From CAMLHU01 sp049680185 (GTDB lineage Bacteria > Gemmatimonadota > Gemmatimonadetes > Gemmatimonadales > GWC2-71-9), in contig JBAUHI010000086.1 in assembly GCA_049680185.1 (NCBI GenBank), forward strand, positions 14,371 to 78,370: a DNA stretch of 64,000 nt. The letters are read 5' to 3'. A model generated the notes under the pieces. The model was not told the DNA's origin, did no database searches, and worked only from the letters and a program-made list of their open reading frames with translations. Position numbers and translations under genes: made by a program. Position 1 is the first letter of the stretch. Each line of letters opens with the position of its first letter. Positions 29,501 through 38,020 of the stretch are shown in pieces.

Positions 29501-29955
29501 CACCCGACCTCGCCGAGCTCTACCAGGCACTGATCCTGGACCACAACCGGTCCCCCAGGAACTGCCGGGCAATGGCGAACGCCGATGGGCGGGCCGAAGG
29601 CTATAACCCGCTCTGTGGCGATGAGATCACGGTCTGGATCAAGCGCGATGGCGATCGGATCGTCGATATCAGCTTCCAGAGCCAGGGCTGCGCCATCTCC
29701 CGGGCCTCGGCCTCGTTGATGACCGCCGCAGTCAAGGGGAAGACCACCGCGGAGGCCGAACTCCTCTTCGGCGGGTTCCACGCGCTCATCACCGGCGCGC
29801 CCTCCCCTGCCCCGGCGCCCGAACTCGGCAAGCTCGCCGCACTCGCCGGCGTCGCCGAGTTCCCCATCCGCGTCAAGTGCGCCAGCTTGAGCTGGCACGC
29901 GCTCCGTGCGGCGCTGCAACAGCACGAAGGATCCGTTCCCGCTTCCACCGAGTGA
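29497..29955 (+). CDS. sufU: Sulfur relay/scaffold protein SufU
   Basis: SufU is a zinc protein that accepts sulfur from SufS in Gram-positive type SUF systems. The 152-residue protein has the three ligand cysteines in NPLCGD, QGCAISRAS and RVKCASLSW, plus the Asp after the first Cys. ATG 29497 overlaps the sufS stop (ATGA). The order sufS-sufU matches the Gram-positive and actinobacterial SUF type rather than the SufE type. It is followed 25 bp later by the bacilliredoxin gene. Confidence 0.93.
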   Translation: MTPDLAELYQALILDHNRSPRNCRAMANADGRAEGYNPLCGDEITVWIKRDGDRIVDISFQSQGCAISRASASLMTAAVKGKTTAEAELLFGGFHALITGAPSPAPAPELGKLAALAGVAEFPIRVKCASLSWHALRAALQQHEGSVPASTE

Positions 29956-29980
29956 TCACGCCCCTTTCCCGGAGTTCGCG

Positions 29981-30409
29981 ATGCCGTATCCCGAAATGAT
30001 GATCAAGCCGATGCGTGAGGAGGTCACCCGCCTTGGCGTGCAGGAACTGAAGACCGCGCCCGATGTCGATGCCGCCCTCGGCAACGAGTCCGGCACCTCG
30101 CTGGTGTTCATCAATTCCGTCTGTGGTTGCGCCGCCGGTACCGCGCGGCCTGGCCTGGCGCTGGCGCTCAAGCACTCCACGCTGCCGCAGAATCTCTACA
30201 CCGTTTTTGCGGGTCAGGATCTCGAGTCGACCCAGCGCGCGCGCAGCTACTTCGGCGAGTACCAGCCGAGTTCCCCGTCGATCGCGCTGATGCGCGATGG
30301 GGAGGTCCTGCACTTTGTGCACCGCCACATGATCGAAGGACGCTCCCCGGAGCAGATCTCGGCGGACCTGGTCGCGGCCTTCGACAAGTACTGCGCGGTG
30401 GCGGTCTGA
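29981..30409 (+). CDS. Bacilliredoxin (BrxA/BrxB family)
   Basis: Bacilliredoxins remove bacillithiol from oxidised protein cysteines. The 142-residue protein has the family CGC active site in SVCGCAAGTARPG near residue 47, and ends in an acceptable DUF1094-type region SPEQISADLVAAFDKY. ATG 29981 was chosen because it gives the family N-terminus PYPEMMIKPMREE and follows CCGGAG. The link to the SUF operon suggests redox protection of Fe-S assembly or of SufU; this is inference. Confidence 0.9.
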   Translation: MPYPEMMIKPMREEVTRLGVQELKTAPDVDAALGNESGTSLVFINSVCGCAAGTARPGLALALKHSTLPQNLYTVFAGQDLESTQRARSYFGEYQPSSPSIALMRDGEVLHFVHRHMIEGRSPEQISADLVAAFDKYCAVAV

Positions 30410-30410
30410 G

Positions 30411-30686
30411 ATGACCGGCCACGTGTTCCACCCGGGGCACCACGAACTCCACGGAGTCACCGTGGTGGTTGATGCCGGTGCCCGCACCTTCGTTGGCCGC
30501 TTCGACAAGGTGGAGGAGGGAATGGTGCAGCTCCTCAACGTTGGCGTGCATGATTCGACCGCCACGCCACGGGACGAGTTCCTCCGAAAGAGCCACAAGT
30601 TCGGCGTCCGGGTGGATCTCAAACACCTCGCCCTTCCCGAGGCCGAGGTCCGCTCTCTGGTTCCGCTGGCCGAACTCACGACGTAG
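30411..30686 (+). CDS. Small protein of unknown function
   Basis: This 91-residue soluble protein starts one base after the bacilliredoxin stop, so it belongs to the same transcript. It is rich in beta-type residues (GVTVVVDAGARTFVGRFDKV) and has three His near the N-terminus (HVFHPGHHELH), which could bind metal. I recognise no family. The strong terminator 20 bp downstream closes the whole SUF unit. Confidence 0.7.
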   Translation: MTGHVFHPGHHELHGVTVVVDAGARTFVGRFDKVEEGMVQLLNVGVHDSTATPRDEFLRKSHKFGVRVDLKHLALPEAEVRSLVPLAELTT

Positions 30687-30706
30687 CTTGGCAGTGCTCG
30701 TGGCCC

Positions 30707-30736
30707 AGAACGGGGCGGCACGCGCCGCCCCGTTCT
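30707..30736 (+). terminator. Strong hairpin terminator of the SUF operon
   Basis: AGAACGGGGCGGC (30707-30719) and GCCGCCCCGTTCT (30724-30736) form a perfect 13-bp stem with a 4-base loop. It stands 20 bp after the last stop of the SUF operon and 76 bp before the next gene. Confidence 0.85.
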
Positions 30737-30811
30737 CTTGTGTTCCGGGGTGAAACAACCGATCCGGCTCCCGCGTACGCCGCTCTGTCCCCTTCCCTGA
30801 CCTGGAGTCCT

Positions 30812-31771
30812 ATGTCCGAGCCTGTCATCGTCGTGGAACGGGTGACCAAACGATTCGCTGGTCACACCGCGGTCCGGGACCTTTCGCTGACCGTGCCCAA
30901 GGGCGGGATCTTCGGGCTTCTGGGCCCCAACGGAGCCGGGAAGAGCACCAGCATCCGGATGATGCTCGACATCATCGAGCCCGAAGAAGGCAAGATCTCG
31001 ATCCTCGGCGGTGCGCTCGGCGCGCGGGACCTGTCGAAGCGCATCGGATTCCTTCCCGAGGAGCGCGGTCTCTACAAGAAGATGAAGGTGCTGGACCAGC
31101 TCGTGTTCATGGGCGAGATCCGCGGTCTCTCCGCCAGTCACGCACGCGAGCGTGCCGCTTGGTGGCTGGGCCAGCTGGGGCTCGGCGCCTGGATGACCAA
31201 GAAGATCGAGGACCTCTCCAAGGGCATGCAGCAGAAGGTCCAGTTCGCTGGCGCCCTGGTGCACGACCCGGAACTGCTGATCCTGGATGAGCCGTTCAGC
31301 GGCCTGGATCCGGTCAATTCGCAGATCCTGGAGGAGACCGTGGTGCAGCTGTCCCGGAGCGGGCACACCATTCTCTTCTCAACGCACAACATGGAGCAGG
31401 CCGAGAAGATGTGTGATCGGGTCGTGATCATCGCACGGGGGCAGAAAGTGGTGGATGGGTCGGTGGCGGAGGTGAAGGCGGGGTATGGCGATCGCTATGT
31501 GGCGCTGGCGTTCACGCACGATCGCGCTGCGGCCGATCGGATCCTGGCGGACCGTTCACTCGTCGCGAGCGTCAAGGACGATGGGGCCTCGGCGGAGGTC
31601 GAACTGGCGGCGGGCGCCTCGGGTGAGACGCTGCTGCGGACGCTGGTCCAGGCCGGCGTCGGATTGAGCCGCTTCGAAGTCGTCTCCCCTTCCCTGCGCA
31701 CCATCTTCATTGCCAAGGTCGGCGCCGATGCAGCAACGGCCCCGGCATCGGAGGCACCGACCCATGCATAA
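30812..31771 (+). CDS. ABC exporter ATPase, NatA/CcmA type
   Basis: This 319-residue protein is the ATP-binding part of an ABC exporter. It has Walker A LGPNGAGKST, the signature DLSKGMQQKVQFAGAL and Walker B LLILDEPFSGLDP, followed by the H-loop STHN. The C-terminal 85 residues form the DUF4162-like extension found in NatA-type ATPases. ATG 30812 was chosen over upstream frames because it gives the standard N-terminus. Its last codons overlap the start of the permease gene by 8 bases. The substrate is unknown; Na+ export is known for NatAB. Confidence 0.9.
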   Translation: MSEPVIVVERVTKRFAGHTAVRDLSLTVPKGGIFGLLGPNGAGKSTSIRMMLDIIEPEEGKISILGGALGARDLSKRIGFLPEERGLYKKMKVLDQLVFMGEIRGLSASHARERAAWWLGQLGLGAWMTKKIEDLSKGMQQKVQFAGALVHDPELLILDEPFSGLDPVNSQILEETVVQLSRSGHTILFSTHNMEQAEKMCDRVVIIARGQKVVDGSVAEVKAGYGDRYVALAFTHDRAAADRILADRSLVASVKDDGASAEVELAAGASGETLLRTLVQAGVGLSRFEVVSPSLRTIFIAKVGADAATAPASEAPTHA

Positions 31772-33080
31772 ACTTGCCGCGATCATTCGGAGAGAGTTCC
31801 TCGCGCGGGTCCGCACCAAGGCGTTCCTGATCAGCACCCTGCTCGGGCCCATCTTCTTCATTGCGATCTTTGCGTTGCCGATCCTGATCCTCGGCAAGGG
31901 ATCGGAAAAGATCGACCTGGTCGTGCTCGATGCCGCCAGAGGCGATCTGGGCCAGCGTGTTTCGAATGCAATATCGCAAGTCAATGTCACTAAAGCAGAT
32001 ACATCACATTCCATGTACAATGTAACCCGGGTCGCGACTCCACCGGACCGGCTCATTGCGGTGCGGGATTCCCTGGTCAAACTAGTCGATGTGGCCGGGG
32101 CCGGTGCCGCAAGATATGATGGGATCCTGGTGGTCACCGATTCTGGATTCCTGCAAGGTCGGCTCGACTACCTCGGCTCGAATGTGAGCAGCATGCAGGA
32201 TATGGAAGGCCTGCAGCGGTTGCTACGGGGGGTCGTGCTGCAGGAACGGCTCGTCCAGGCCGGGGTGACCCCGGAGTCTGCGAAGCTTGCGGAGGCTACA
32301 TTCGACATGAACACCATGAAGATCACCCATGGCGCGCTTACTGGTGAGAGCGGTGAGATGGCGTTCATGGTGGGCTATGTGATGTCGTTCATCTTGTACT
32401 TCGCGATCCTGATCTCCGGGATCCAGATCATGAGCGCTGTGGTGGAGGAGAAATCCACCAGGATCATGGAAGTGCTGATCTCAAGCGTCACGCCATTCTA
32501 CCTCTTGCTTGGCAAGGTGATCGGGGTAGGGGGGGCGGTGCTGCTGCAACTGGCCATCTGGGCTGGAAGCGGCACCGTATTGAGCGTGTTCCGGGGGCCG
32601 ATCGCAGGATCGATGGGAGTGCCGGCGCAACAGGCCGCCAACATCTCGATGCCCACGATCTCCCCGAACATGCTGATCATCCTCCTCGCGTTCTTCCTGC
32701 TCGGGTTCTTCCTGTTCGCGTCCGCCTATGCTGCGGTCGGCTCGATGTGCAACTCCACCCAGGAGACCCAGCAGTTCGCGCAACCACTGACGATCATGGT
32801 CCTGGTCGGGTTCTTCGGGGCGTTGGCCGCGATCAAGCACCCCGATGCGCCTGCCGCGCGGATCATGAGCTTTATCCCGTTCACATCGCCGTTCGTGGTC
32901 CCGGTCCGGTATGCGATATCGCCACTGCCATGGACCGAAGTCATAGCGTCGATGCTGGTGACGCTGGCTGGAGGTCTGGCGGTCGTCTGGATAGCTGGCA
33001 GGATCTATAGGATCGGCGTCCTCGCGTACGGCAAGCGGCCAACCCCAAAGGAGATCTTCCGCTGGATCCGAGCTGGCTGA
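31764..33080 (+). CDS. ABC-2 type permease, NatB type
   Basis: This 438-residue membrane protein partners the preceding ATPase. One helix near residue 20 (FLISTLLGPIFFIAIFALPIL) is followed by an extracytoplasmic domain of about 150 residues and then five to six helices. The VEEKSTRIMEVLISSV segment is the family signature. Bases 31955-32120, in the outer domain, are unusually A+T rich and use codons rarely seen in neighbours. A perfect hairpin terminator follows. Confidence 0.88.
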   Translation: MHKLAAIIRREFLARVRTKAFLISTLLGPIFFIAIFALPILILGKGSEKIDLVVLDAARGDLGQRVSNAISQVNVTKADTSHSMYNVTRVATPPDRLIAVRDSLVKLVDVAGAGAARYDGILVVTDSGFLQGRLDYLGSNVSSMQDMEGLQRLLRGVVLQERLVQAGVTPESAKLAEATFDMNTMKITHGALTGESGEMAFMVGYVMSFILYFAILISGIQIMSAVVEEKSTRIMEVLISSVTPFYLLLGKVIGVGGAVLLQLAIWAGSGTVLSVFRGPIAGSMGVPAQQAANISMPTISPNMLIILLAFFLLGFFLFASAYAAVGSMCNSTQETQQFAQPLTIMVLVGFFGALAAIKHPDAPAARIMSFIPFTSPFVVPVRYAISPLPWTEVIASMLVTLAGGLAVVWIAGRIYRIGVLAYGKRPTPKEIFRWIRAG

Positions 33081-33100
33081 CCGCACTCCGGGTCTAGACC

Positions 33101-33128
33101 AGAACCCCAGCGATACAGCTGGGGTTCT
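33101..33128 (+). terminator. Hairpin terminator after the ABC exporter
   Basis: AGAACCCCAGC (33101-33111) pairs perfectly with GCTGGGGTTCT (33118-33128) around a 6-base loop, followed by GCGTTTC. It lies 20 bp past the permease stop. Confidence 0.8.
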
Positions 33129-33182
33129 GCGTTTCAGGGTGTTCGCGCGCCCCGGTAGTGCAAGAGCGTGACCAACCCCCCA

Positions 33183-33198
33183 TGTTTCACGTGAAACA
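33183..33198. promoter_or_regulatory. parS centromere site
   Basis: TGTTTCACGTGAAACA is a perfect 16-bp match to the bacterial parS consensus, the binding site of ParB. It lies 122 bp before parA and just upstream of the likely parA promoter. It is the only full copy in the window. This site marks the chromosome region as origin-proximal in most bacteria, although no dnaA or gid genes are here. Confidence 0.95.
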
Positions 33199-33209
33199 GG
33201 TGGTATCGG

Positions 33210-33239
33210 TTGGCCTTCTCTTATTGGAACCGGTATATT
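33210..33239 (+). promoter_or_regulatory. Candidate promoter of the parAB operon
   Basis: TTGGCC (33210-33215) and TATATT (33234-33239) are 18 bp apart, a housekeeping sigma-type arrangement in a strongly A+T-rich leader. It starts 11 bp after parS, so ParB bound to parS may affect transcription. Confidence 0.4.
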
Positions 33240-33320
33240 GGTGCAATAGGCTCATCATTCCACTGTTGTACTACACAGTTGTGCTTAACATAACTAATTG
33301 CAATAGAAAGACATATACAC

Positions 33321-34127
33321 ATGTCGAGGGTCATTGCGATTGCCAACCAGAAGGGCGGGGTGGGGAAGACCACTACCGCGGTGAATCTGGCGGCCTCTTT
33401 GGCGATCAGCGAGCGGCGCACCCTGCTCATCGACGCGGATCCGCAGGGCAACGGCACCAGTGGTGTCGGTATCGCGCGGAACTCGATCCGGTACTCGCTG
33501 TATGACTCGCTCATCGACGGCCGGCCCGCGTCGGACGCGATCATCCCGCATCCCCTGTTGCAGCACCTCTCGGTGTTGCCGGCGACGCAGGATCTCGTCG
33601 GTGCGGAACTCGAGATGGTCGAGCGTCCCGATCGGGAGACCACCCTGCGTCGGGTGCTGGAGCCGATCCGAGGCGAATACGAGTTCGTGCTGGTGGACTG
33701 CCCGCCCTCCTTGGGGCTCATCACTCTCAACGTGCTGACCGCGGCGGATGGCGTCCTCATCCCGATCCAGTGCGAGTATTACGCGCTCGAGGGGATCAGC
33801 CAGCTGCTCAACACGATCAACCTGGTGCAGCAGAACTTCAATCCGACGCTCCAGATCGACGGCGTGCTCCTCACGATGTACGATCAGCGGCTCAACCTGT
33901 CGCGTCAGGTGGCGGACGAAGCGCGGGAATACTTCGGCCCGAAGGTCATACGCGCAGCGGTGCCCCGGAACATCCGCCTGGCCGAGGCGCCGAGCTTCGG
34001 GAAGCCGATCCTCCTCTATGACGTGCAGTCGGTCGGGGCCAAGAGCTACCTGGCTGCCGCGCAGGAGTTGATGAAGCGCGTAGGCACCCCCGCTGCGGCC
34101 GGCCGGGATCGGGAGGTGACCAAGTGA
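33321..34127 (+). CDS. parA: Chromosome partitioning ATPase ParA
   Basis: ParA drives separation of newly copied origins by binding DNA non-specifically and responding to ParB. The 268-residue protein has the deviant Walker A KGGVGKTT (11-18), the A' motif LLIDADPQGN, and Walker B VLVDCPPSLG. The N-terminus is short, as in chromosomal Soj-type proteins. ATG 33321 begins the conserved MSRVIAIANQ. The stop overlaps the parB start (GTGA). Confidence 0.97.
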   Translation: MSRVIAIANQKGGVGKTTTAVNLAASLAISERRTLLIDADPQGNGTSGVGIARNSIRYSLYDSLIDGRPASDAIIPHPLLQHLSVLPATQDLVGAELEMVERPDRETTLRRVLEPIRGEYEFVLVDCPPSLGLITLNVLTAADGVLIPIQCEYYALEGISQLLNTINLVQQNFNPTLQIDGVLLTMYDQRLNLSRQVADEAREYFGPKVIRAAVPRNIRLAEAPSFGKPILLYDVQSVGAKSYLAAAQELMKRVGTPAAAGRDREVTK

Positions 34128-34996
34128 CGGACCGTCGTCTGGGTCGCGGGCTCGAAGCCCTGCTCGGCCCGGTCAATCGCGAGCAGGCCGAGAAGTCAGG
34201 GGCGCTTCGTGAGGTCCCGGTGGCGAGCGTCCGACCCAACCCCTTTCAACCTCGGAAGAAGATCGATGATGCCGAGCTCACCGAGCTCGCCGATTCGATC
34301 GCAGCGTCGGGGCTGCTGCAGCCGGTGGTGGTGCGGGCGGTCGCGGGCGGCCAGTTCGAGTTGATCGCCGGCGAGCGGCGGTGGCGCGCCATCCAGCGGC
34401 TCGGTTGGAAGACGCTGCCGGTGGTGGTCAAGGAGGCCGACGACCGCACGCTGCTCACGCTGGCCATCGTCGAGAACATCCAGCGTTCCGACCTCTCGCC
34501 GTTGGAAGAGGCGGCGAGCTACCAGCGGCTCATCGAGGAATTCCAGTCCACCCAGGCCGATGTGGCCCGGCTGGTGGGGCGTGATCGGTCGACGGTGGCC
34601 AACGCACTCCGCCTGCTGCGGCTGCCTGCGGACGTGCGCGAGATGGTCGATGATCGTCGGCTTACCGAGGGACACGCCCGCGCACTCCTCGCCGTGGCCG
34701 ATCCGCGCCAACTGCTGGCCCTCGCCCGGCAGGCGATCCTCAGCAGCTGGTCGGTGCGCGAACTGGAGGCGCGGGTCCGCGGCGAGCGTCCCGCGTCCAA
34801 GCGCCCCAAGGCCGGGCCCCGTGTCGCGAGTGCCGACGCCAAGCGGGTCGAGGAGCAACTCCGGGCCCACCTCGGCACTGAAGTGCGCCTGACCACGCGG
34901 CGGCGCGGACGCGGATTTCTCACGCTCAACTATTACTCCAACGACGATCTTGCCCGGCTCCTCGAACGGATCCTCGGCAGGCCGTTCGACGGATGA
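34124..34996 (+). CDS. parB: Chromosome partitioning protein ParB
   Basis: ParB is a CTP-dependent clamp that loads at parS. The 290-residue protein has the N-terminal ParB/CTPase region with PNPFQPRK and GERRWRA, then the helix-turn-helix (QADVARLVGRDRSTVANALRLL) and a C-terminal dimerisation domain ending FLTLNYYSNDDLARLLE. Its stop overlaps the next start (ATGA). The parS site upstream of parA completes the system. Confidence 0.96.
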   Translation: MTDRRLGRGLEALLGPVNREQAEKSGALREVPVASVRPNPFQPRKKIDDAELTELADSIAASGLLQPVVVRAVAGGQFELIAGERRWRAIQRLGWKTLPVVVKEADDRTLLTLAIVENIQRSDLSPLEEAASYQRLIEEFQSTQADVARLVGRDRSTVANALRLLRLPADVREMVDDRRLTEGHARALLAVADPRQLLALARQAILSSWSVRELEARVRGERPASKRPKAGPRVASADAKRVEEQLRAHLGTEVRLTTRRRGRGFLTLNYYSNDDLARLLERILGRPFDG

Positions 34997-35784
34997 TGGC
35001 ACAGAAGGACAACGTCACGATCATGATCCACCGGGACGGTGCCGTCGAATCGACGTCGTTCCGGCTTCCGGGTTGGCTCGCCCGGATCCTTGTGGTGTCG
35101 GGCGTCGTGCTCGGGGCCGCGATCATCCTCGGTATCGCGTCTTACGTCCCGGTGGCGCGCACCGCCGCCGAGGTCCCGGGTCTCCGGCGACGGGTCGCCG
35201 ATCTCGAGACCGAGAACGGGAAGATCCGGGAGCTCGCCGCGGCGCTGGACAGCGCCGAGGCCCACTATGCGACGGTGCGCTCGATGATCGGCGGCGACAT
35301 CGTTCCCCGGGCTCGCCAGGCGGGGGGAACGCTCCCGGCAGCGCCACCGTTGGCCGCCTTGGCGCCAGACGCGGTACCTGCAGGACCAGCACCGGTGGTG
35401 CCGGCCCGCTGGCCACTGGATGAGCCCGGATACGTGACCCGTGGGCAGGTCGGCAGCGGCACCGCCGATGAAGCACACCCCGGGATCGACATCGCCGTCC
35501 CGGAAGGGACATTGGTGCGCGCATCGGCGTCGGGAAGCGTCGTCGAGTCGGGGGTCGATCCGCAATACGGGAACTTCGTGCTGTTGCAGCACGAGGAGGA
35601 TTACCAGACGATGTACGGACATCTCTCCCGGATACTGGCGCGCACGGGCGCCCAGGTCCAGGCCGGCCAGGTCATCGGTCTGTCGGGGAGTACCGGGCGC
35701 TCCAGCGCGCCGCATTTGCACTTCGAGATCCGGCGCGACGGGAGCAGCATCGATCCGACCACGATGGTGAAAGAGGGGGGCTGA
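34993..35784 (+). CDS. M23 family peptidoglycan hydrolase
   Basis: This 263-residue cell-wall endopeptidase is anchored by one helix (LARILVVSGVVLGAAIILGIAS, residues 28-49). A coiled coil follows (AEVPGLRRRVADLETENGKIRELAAAL). The C-terminal LytM domain has the zinc ligands in HPGID (H..D), the MYGHLS segment and HLHFE, so it looks active rather than degenerate. Its start overlaps parB (ATGA) and its stop overlaps the bactofilin start (TGATG). The operon couples chromosome segregation to envelope shape; M23-bactofilin pairs are common. Confidence 0.9.
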   Translation: MMAQKDNVTIMIHRDGAVESTSFRLPGWLARILVVSGVVLGAAIILGIASYVPVARTAAEVPGLRRRVADLETENGKIRELAAALDSAEAHYATVRSMIGGDIVPRARQAGGTLPAAPPLAALAPDAVPAGPAPVVPARWPLDEPGYVTRGQVGSGTADEAHPGIDIAVPEGTLVRASASGSVVESGVDPQYGNFVLLQHEEDYQTMYGHLSRILARTGAQVQAGQVIGLSGSTGRSSAPHLHFEIRRDGSSIDPTTMVKEGG

Positions 35785-36140
35785 TGGCAGTCACCAACGG
35801 CAGAACCGAATCCGCCACGCTGTCCATCATCGCCGCCGGCACGGTCGTGACCGGGGACGTGATCACCGAAGGCGTGTTGAAGGTCGAAGGACAGGTGATC
35901 GGGAATGTCCGGGCCGCTCAGCAGCTGCTGGTGGCACGGGGTGGTTCGGTGCAGGGCAATATCGAGACCGGTCAGGCGGTCATCGGGGGCCTGGTGAGCG
36001 GAAATGTGACCGCCGGCGATCGGGTCGAGATCCAGGGGGCCGCGTCGGTCGAAGGGGATATCATCGCCAAGCGGCTGGTGGTATTGGAGGGGGGGCGGCT
36101 CAATGGCTCGCTCGAAATGAGGACCGAACCGGCTGCCTGA
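35784..36140 (+). CDS. Bactofilin
   Basis: Bactofilins are small cytoskeletal proteins that polymerise on membranes without nucleotides and shape the cell or place wall enzymes. The 118-residue protein is a right-handed beta helix: short repeats with Gly and Val at regular steps (VVTGDVITEGVLKVEGQVIGNV, GNIETGQAVIGGLVSGNVTAG). It overlaps the upstream M23 peptidase stop by one base. The pair with ParAB resembles arrangements seen in bacteria where bactofilin guides ParA/ParB positioning. Confidence 0.9.
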   Translation: MAVTNGRTESATLSIIAAGTVVTGDVITEGVLKVEGQVIGNVRAAQQLLVARGGSVQGNIETGQAVIGGLVSGNVTAGDRVEIQGAASVEGDIIAKRLVVLEGGRLNGSLEMRTEPAA

Positions 36141-36156
36141 ACTGGTGGCCGGACCT

Positions 36157-36191
36157 TCCACAAAAGTTGAAAAACAGGCCAAGTTTGTGGA
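36157..36191. other. Inverted repeat after the bactofilin gene
   Basis: TCCACAAA (36157-36164) and TTTGTGGA (36184-36191) are perfect inverted arms around a 19-base A+T-rich spacer. It may be a weak terminator of the par operon. The right arm resembles a DnaA box (TGTGGATAT against TGTGGATAA), so an origin-type role was considered and not adopted. Confidence 0.4.
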
Positions 36192-36256
36192 TATCAACCG
36201 CTTAGGACATGTGCTTCCCACTGTGTTTCACGGCAGATGAGGCAAATTCCTATACA

Positions 36257-37234
36257 ATGAAATCATTGTCACCTCTGTGTATCGTCACTGTCTTTACAGT
36301 GTTCTCTGGGTGTGCTGGGCACTCGAAGCCGCTCGGTTTTCGGGTCGGTCTGGTCACTCCGGGATCGATCGCCGATGCCGCTTGGAACAGCGGCGCGTAT
36401 CGTGGGCTGCGACAGATCTCCGACTCGCTCCACGTGCAGGTGAGCAACGTGGAAGCGGGCTCGCCGGGCGCGCAGGAGGAAGCCCTGCGCAGTTACGCCG
36501 CCCAGGGTTACCAGCTGGTGTTCGCCCACGGGTTCGAGTTCCAGGGCGCCGCCGAACGGGTGTCGCAAGACTACCCCAATGCGGTCTTCATCATCACCTC
36601 CGGCGAACGCCAGGTCGGGAACGTCGCGCCCTTGGTGTTCCGGATCGAGGAGGCCACCTACCTCGCTGGGATGGTGGCCGGTGGGATGACCAAGACGGAC
36701 AAGATCGGGTTCATCGGTGGCATCGAATTGCCGCCGATCAAGCGCGGCTACGAGGGCTGGTCTCGCGGGGCCCGCGCGATGGACCCCAAGGTCGAGAGCC
36801 GAGTGATCTATCTCAACAGCTTTGACGATGCCGCGGCCGGGCGCGAGGCCGCCATCCAGTTGATGGGCCTGGGTGTCGACATGTTGCACCACAACGCCGA
36901 TGCCGCCGCGCTGGGTGTCTTCCAGGCGGTGAAGGATCGGCCCGGGGTCTACATCTTCGGCGCCAACGCCGATCAGCACGAACTGGCGCCGGGCCACGTG
37001 CTCGGGTCGGCAGTCATCGATCTTCCCCGCGCCATGCTTCTGGTGGCGCGCGAGGTCCACGATGGCCGGTTCACACCGCACGTGGAGTCGTTCGGTCTGG
37101 CGAGCGGCGTCGTCAAGTACGTTCCCGACCCGGCCCTGGCCGACCGGGTCCCCGCAACCGTGGCGCGTCGGGTGGCTGCCGCGGGAGACTCGATCGCCGC
37201 AGGGACGCTCATCCCGGTCCCGGATCCCAATTGA
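36257..37234 (+). CDS. BMP-family nucleoside-type binding lipoprotein
   Basis: This 325-residue protein is the substrate-binding part of an ABC importer of the BMP/BmpA family, whose known members bind purine nucleosides. A lipoprotein signal with lipobox FSGC ends near residue 18. The core shows VGLVTPGSIADAAWN, VGNVAPLVFRIEEATYLAG and KIGFIGGIELPPIKRGYEGW, all typical. ATG 36257 was chosen because the lipobox requires this N-terminus. The first 80 bases are A+T rich. The stop overlaps the Nif3 start (TTGA). Confidence 0.88.
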   Translation: MKSLSPLCIVTVFTVFSGCAGHSKPLGFRVGLVTPGSIADAAWNSGAYRGLRQISDSLHVQVSNVEAGSPGAQEEALRSYAAQGYQLVFAHGFEFQGAAERVSQDYPNAVFIITSGERQVGNVAPLVFRIEEATYLAGMVAGGMTKTDKIGFIGGIELPPIKRGYEGWSRGARAMDPKVESRVIYLNSFDDAAAGREAAIQLMGLGVDMLHHNADAAALGVFQAVKDRPGVYIFGANADQHELAPGHVLGSAVIDLPRAMLLVAREVHDGRFTPHVESFGLASGVVKYVPDPALADRVPATVARRVAAAGDSIAAGTLIPVPDPN

Positions 37235-37986
37235 CCGCCGCCACCCTCGCCACGATCACCGCGTGGCTCGATGCGTACCTCCGGATCACAGACGCGCCGG
37301 ACAGCCCGAATGCGCTGAACGGGCTTCAGGTCGAGAACAGCGGCTCCATCAAGCGGCTGGTGGCAGCGGTCGACGCGAGCCTCGCGACATTCAAGGGTCT
37401 CCACCGCGGCGACCTCCTCCTGGTCCACCACGGCATGTTCTGGGACGGAAATCAGCCGATCACCGAACGCCGCTACCGGCGGCTCAAGCTCCTGCTCGAC
37501 ACCGACGCCGCGCTCTACTCGGCCCACATCCCGCTCGATCTCCACCCGGAGGTCGGCAACAATGTTCTGCTCGCGAACGCGCTCGACGTGAAGGTCACGG
37601 GGCGCTTCGGATCGTATCAGGGAGTGCCTATCGGGGTGTGCGGCGATCTCGCGATCGATCGGACCGCGCTGGTCGCTCGGCTGGGCTCGCTGCTTCAAGT
37701 CTCGCCGACGCTCATTGCCGGCGGTCCGGCGCAGGTGGCTCGGGTCGCCGTGGTGACGGGTGCGGGTGGCGGCATGGTACAGGAAGCCAAAGCTGCCGGG
37801 TGTGACACGCTCATCACCGGAGAAGGCGCCCACCATACCTACTTCGATGCAACTGAGTTGGGGGTCAACCTGGTGTATGCCGGTCATTACGCCACTGAGA
37901 CACTGGGCGTGAAAGCGTTGGCCGAGAAGACCGCCCGGCAGTTCGGCCTGCCGTGGGAATTCCACGACCACCAGACGGGCCTGTGA
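37231..37986 (+). CDS. Nif3-like dinuclear metal protein (GTP cyclohydrolase 1 type 2 family)
   Basis: This 251-residue protein belongs to the NIF3/YbgI family, toroidal hexamers with a two-metal site. It shows the ligands and loops SPNALNGLQVE, LLLVHHGMFWDG (HH), SAHIPLDLH and the late GEGAHHTYFDA and GHYATETLG motifs. The start is a TTG that overlaps the stop of the binding-protein gene, so the two are coupled. Its exact reaction is unknown. Location inside a nucleoside ABC operon suggests a nucleotide- or metal-related role. Confidence 0.88.
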   Translation: MTAATLATITAWLDAYLRITDAPDSPNALNGLQVENSGSIKRLVAAVDASLATFKGLHRGDLLLVHHGMFWDGNQPITERRYRRLKLLLDTDAALYSAHIPLDLHPEVGNNVLLANALDVKVTGRFGSYQGVPIGVCGDLAIDRTALVARLGSLLQVSPTLIAGGPAQVARVAVVTGAGGGMVQEAKAAGCDTLITGEGAHHTYFDATELGVNLVYAGHYATETLGVKALAEKTARQFGLPWEFHDHQTGL

Positions 37987-38020
37987 TCCGCCGGGCTGTT
38001 GGCCCGAAACCCTCCCGCAC

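Noticed and set aside
36184..36195. DnaA-box-like TGTGGATAT, considered as part of an origin
   Set aside because: Only one near match, no cluster, and no dnaA, dnaN or gid genes nearby. An inverted repeat explains it.
36221..36236. Second parS-like site (TGTTTCACG...)
   Set aside because: Only the first half matches the consensus; the right half is lost, so it is probably chance.
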